From Pardosa pseudoannulata (taxonomy: Eukaryota > Arthropoda > Arachnida > Araneae > Lycosidae), in contig CM063509.1 in assembly GCA_032207245.1 (NCBI GenBank), positions 66,308,814 to 66,372,813 on the forward strand: a stretch of 64,000 nucleotides of DNA. Direction: 5' to 3'. Both the position numbers and the translations under genes were made by a program. Positions 62,383-64,000 of the stretch are shown here, piece by piece. The notes beneath the pieces were generated by a model that was not told the DNA's origin, did no database searches, and saw only the letters and a list, made by a program, of their open reading frames with translations. Each line of letters opens with the position of its first letter. The stretch's first letter is position 1.

Positions 62383-63436
62383 ACAGAAGAACAAAGTTAT
62401 TGCTTATGAGACACTAATTCGACCAATCCGTCGTTCCCATGTGAAAATAAAGTTGGGAACCAATACGATTAATATAAATTCAGCACTCATGCTATAATAC
62501 AATAATTTGTTTTTCGTTTTATAAATAAGACATTATGCAGCATACACTGATTTTAATATCATTAAAACTTAAAAATTTGTAGCATTTTTAGAATGATTTC
62601 AAGTTCATATAAAGTTGGGAACCAATACGATTAAGGAAAAAATCCGTCCTATCTCATAATAATCATACGGTATAATATGAACAAAGAATTATGAAACAAA
62701 GCTTTGTTAGATGAAGGAGTCCTGATAGTATCTTTATTGTTAGCAGTTCTGGATGTTCCTCGTCGAGCAATAAAGAACTATACGCCACATTATTCAGATA
62801 ACCTCATAGAATACAATAGACCAGTCTATAACGTTCCCACTTGTAAGCCCCCTTATAAGCAATTTGAAGCCGAATTCTATGGAAGCCGTACGGGTCTTTA
62901 GCAGTCCGGTTACATCTATGTCTCTCCAGAGATTTCGGTACCTCTCGTTTACAATGCTCCAGGGAACAGCAGGGGCTGCAGGCTTTTAGGTTAACCAATG
63001 GAAACGCCATATACTGGCCATAAATATCACTTCCACGTTTCCATTATCTGCGGGCGGCACATTAGGGAGCTCGACGACAGTTAAAGGTCTCCGATGCCCT
63101 CTTAGGATCGTCTGCACCACCCATCAGGGCCGCGTCTCTCGATGTCGAAGTGTGAGGTATAGCAAATTGCATAACAGGTGGTACGGCCTGCTAGGCAGGG
63201 TGTATGTAGGATTCGGAGAGCAGTTACATCGAAATGTATCGGGGGTGTCACGTGTCTCCATTTTCGAACTCGTGTTGAGAGAATGTTTTGGAACAGGAAT
63301 GATATATGGATAATTTTAAACCCACGTTGGGATTTAGCGGGGGTGGGGGTGGCGGTTCGGTAAAGGCAGGACACTGATACAAAAGAAACCGTTGAAAAGA
63401 AGTCATCAAATAAAGACTTCGAAAAGGCCAATAATC
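62383..63436. other. No gene recognised; GC-balanced from 62850
   Basis: AAAGTTGGGAACCAATACGA occurs twice (62449 and 62612), a short local duplication. 62704-63480 has several 60-109-codon frames on both strands that overlap each other and show no motif. It could be a decayed element. Confidence 0.35.
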
Positions 63437-63479
63437 TATCTTGGGATAGTTAGCCTTACTGATATAATACCCCACATTG
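63437..63479 (+). repeat. Direct repeat, first copy
   Basis: ATCTTGGGATAGTTAGCCTT and ACTGATATAATACCCCACAT recur with three or four changes at the window end, about 520 bp away. It could be the edge of a tandem array or terminal repeats of an element continuing past the window. Confidence 0.7.
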
Positions 63480-63954
63480 CTGATCCGGTAGTGATTCCGG
63501 ATGATGCCATCTCTATAAATACATTAATACAATAATATACAATTCTTAATCCAAAAATAAAAACTGATTTTATGTTTTCATTTATATTCAGGTTTCTCAA
63601 ATTGTGTTTCACGGAACGCTAGGGTACCTAACGACCCTCGAAGTGTTCCTTAAGAATATTTTAAACACCATAGAAATTTTAAAGAAAATCTCTAAATTAG
63701 TTATCTAATATTCCCTAACCCTTTACATAGGATTAATAATAGTAAGTAATAGACCATAAACTTAACAATAGGGAATAGAAAAGCTAACTGACAGTGAGTC
63801 ATTCAAACCACACACGATATACGGTACAAAAAAGTGTAAGGCATTTATCAATTAATCATTTAACTTGTATAATTTCATTATAAAATTATTGATTCCACGT
63901 TGCCTTTTGTCAGTACTATTTACATTTGAATATTGCATTATATTGGGATACGTT

Positions 63955-64000
63955 ATCTTGGAATAGTTAGCATTACTGATATAATACCCCACATTGCTAA
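63955..64000 (+). repeat. Direct repeat, second copy (window edge)
   Basis: ATCTTGGAATAGTTAGCATT, ACTGATATAATACCCCACAT, TGCTAA. The region between (63480-63954) is AT-rich, without a gene. Confidence 0.7.

Noticed and set aside
63102..63475. 109- and 75-codon minus-strand frames
   Set aside because: They overlap each other and a plus-strand frame, with no recognisable domain and no splice or promoter context.

Overview
The window looks like repeat-dominated intergenic (or deep intronic) DNA of an arthropod, most likely a spider. It is AT-rich and eukaryotic, with no operons and no long open frames apart from a transposase. It carries tRNA-headed SINEs, TTAA-flanked piggyBac relatives, an intact Tc1 element, a 5'-truncated non-LTR retrotransposon and many long satellite arrays. 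The spider assignment is an inference: the Tc1 transposase and this SINE type resemble sequences I associate with orb-weaver genomes. No search was run. I found no convincing host protein-coding gene; one weak candidate exon lies near 62.1 kb.

Layout. 0-5.4 kb: 3' end of a piggyBac element, a SINE cluster, a 171-bp tandem repeat, a scattered duplication and (AT)n. 5.4-6.9 kb: complete Tc1 element with intact transposase. 7.7-13 kb: (TA)n, a dispersed repeat, a MITE, a 244-bp repeat inside a larger element and a 143/154-bp satellite. 13-14.2 kb: LTR-like segment and a decayed SINE. 14.2-17.3 kb: ~457-bp satellite carrying a non-LTR insertion and a foreign monomer. 18.3-26 kb: ~300-bp satellite. 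27.6-29.6 kb: ~220-bp satellite. 29.6-33.9 kb: mixed-GC unique DNA, a C-rich tract, a piggyBac derivative and a SINE. 34-34.4 kb: 32-bp repeat. 36.3-41.6 kb: ~366-bp satellite ending at a MITE. 42-47.2 kb: five TTAA-type elements (one nested in another) and a 545-bp (TA)n tract. 48.5-53.9 kb: ~300-bp satellite. 54.2-58.9 kb: ~370-bp satellite. 59.5-61.5 kb: ~66-bp satellite. 62-64 kb: mostly unassigned.

By eye, about 35 of the 64 kb is tandem array, made of about a dozen families that look unrelated. Several arrays show higher-order repetition.

The most interesting signal is in the TTAA elements. Their transposase-5' ends carry two 17-bp repeat units at nearly fixed positions: about 14-16 bp from the terminus and 42-45 bp apart. 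The units are imperfect dyads in four families. Their sequence differs from family to family, while a 3'-end motif is shared among several. This looks like a set of transposase recognition sites that diversified on a fixed frame. The nested pair also has a natural empty-site control at positions 239-242. All copy numbers and periods were read by eye and are approximate.
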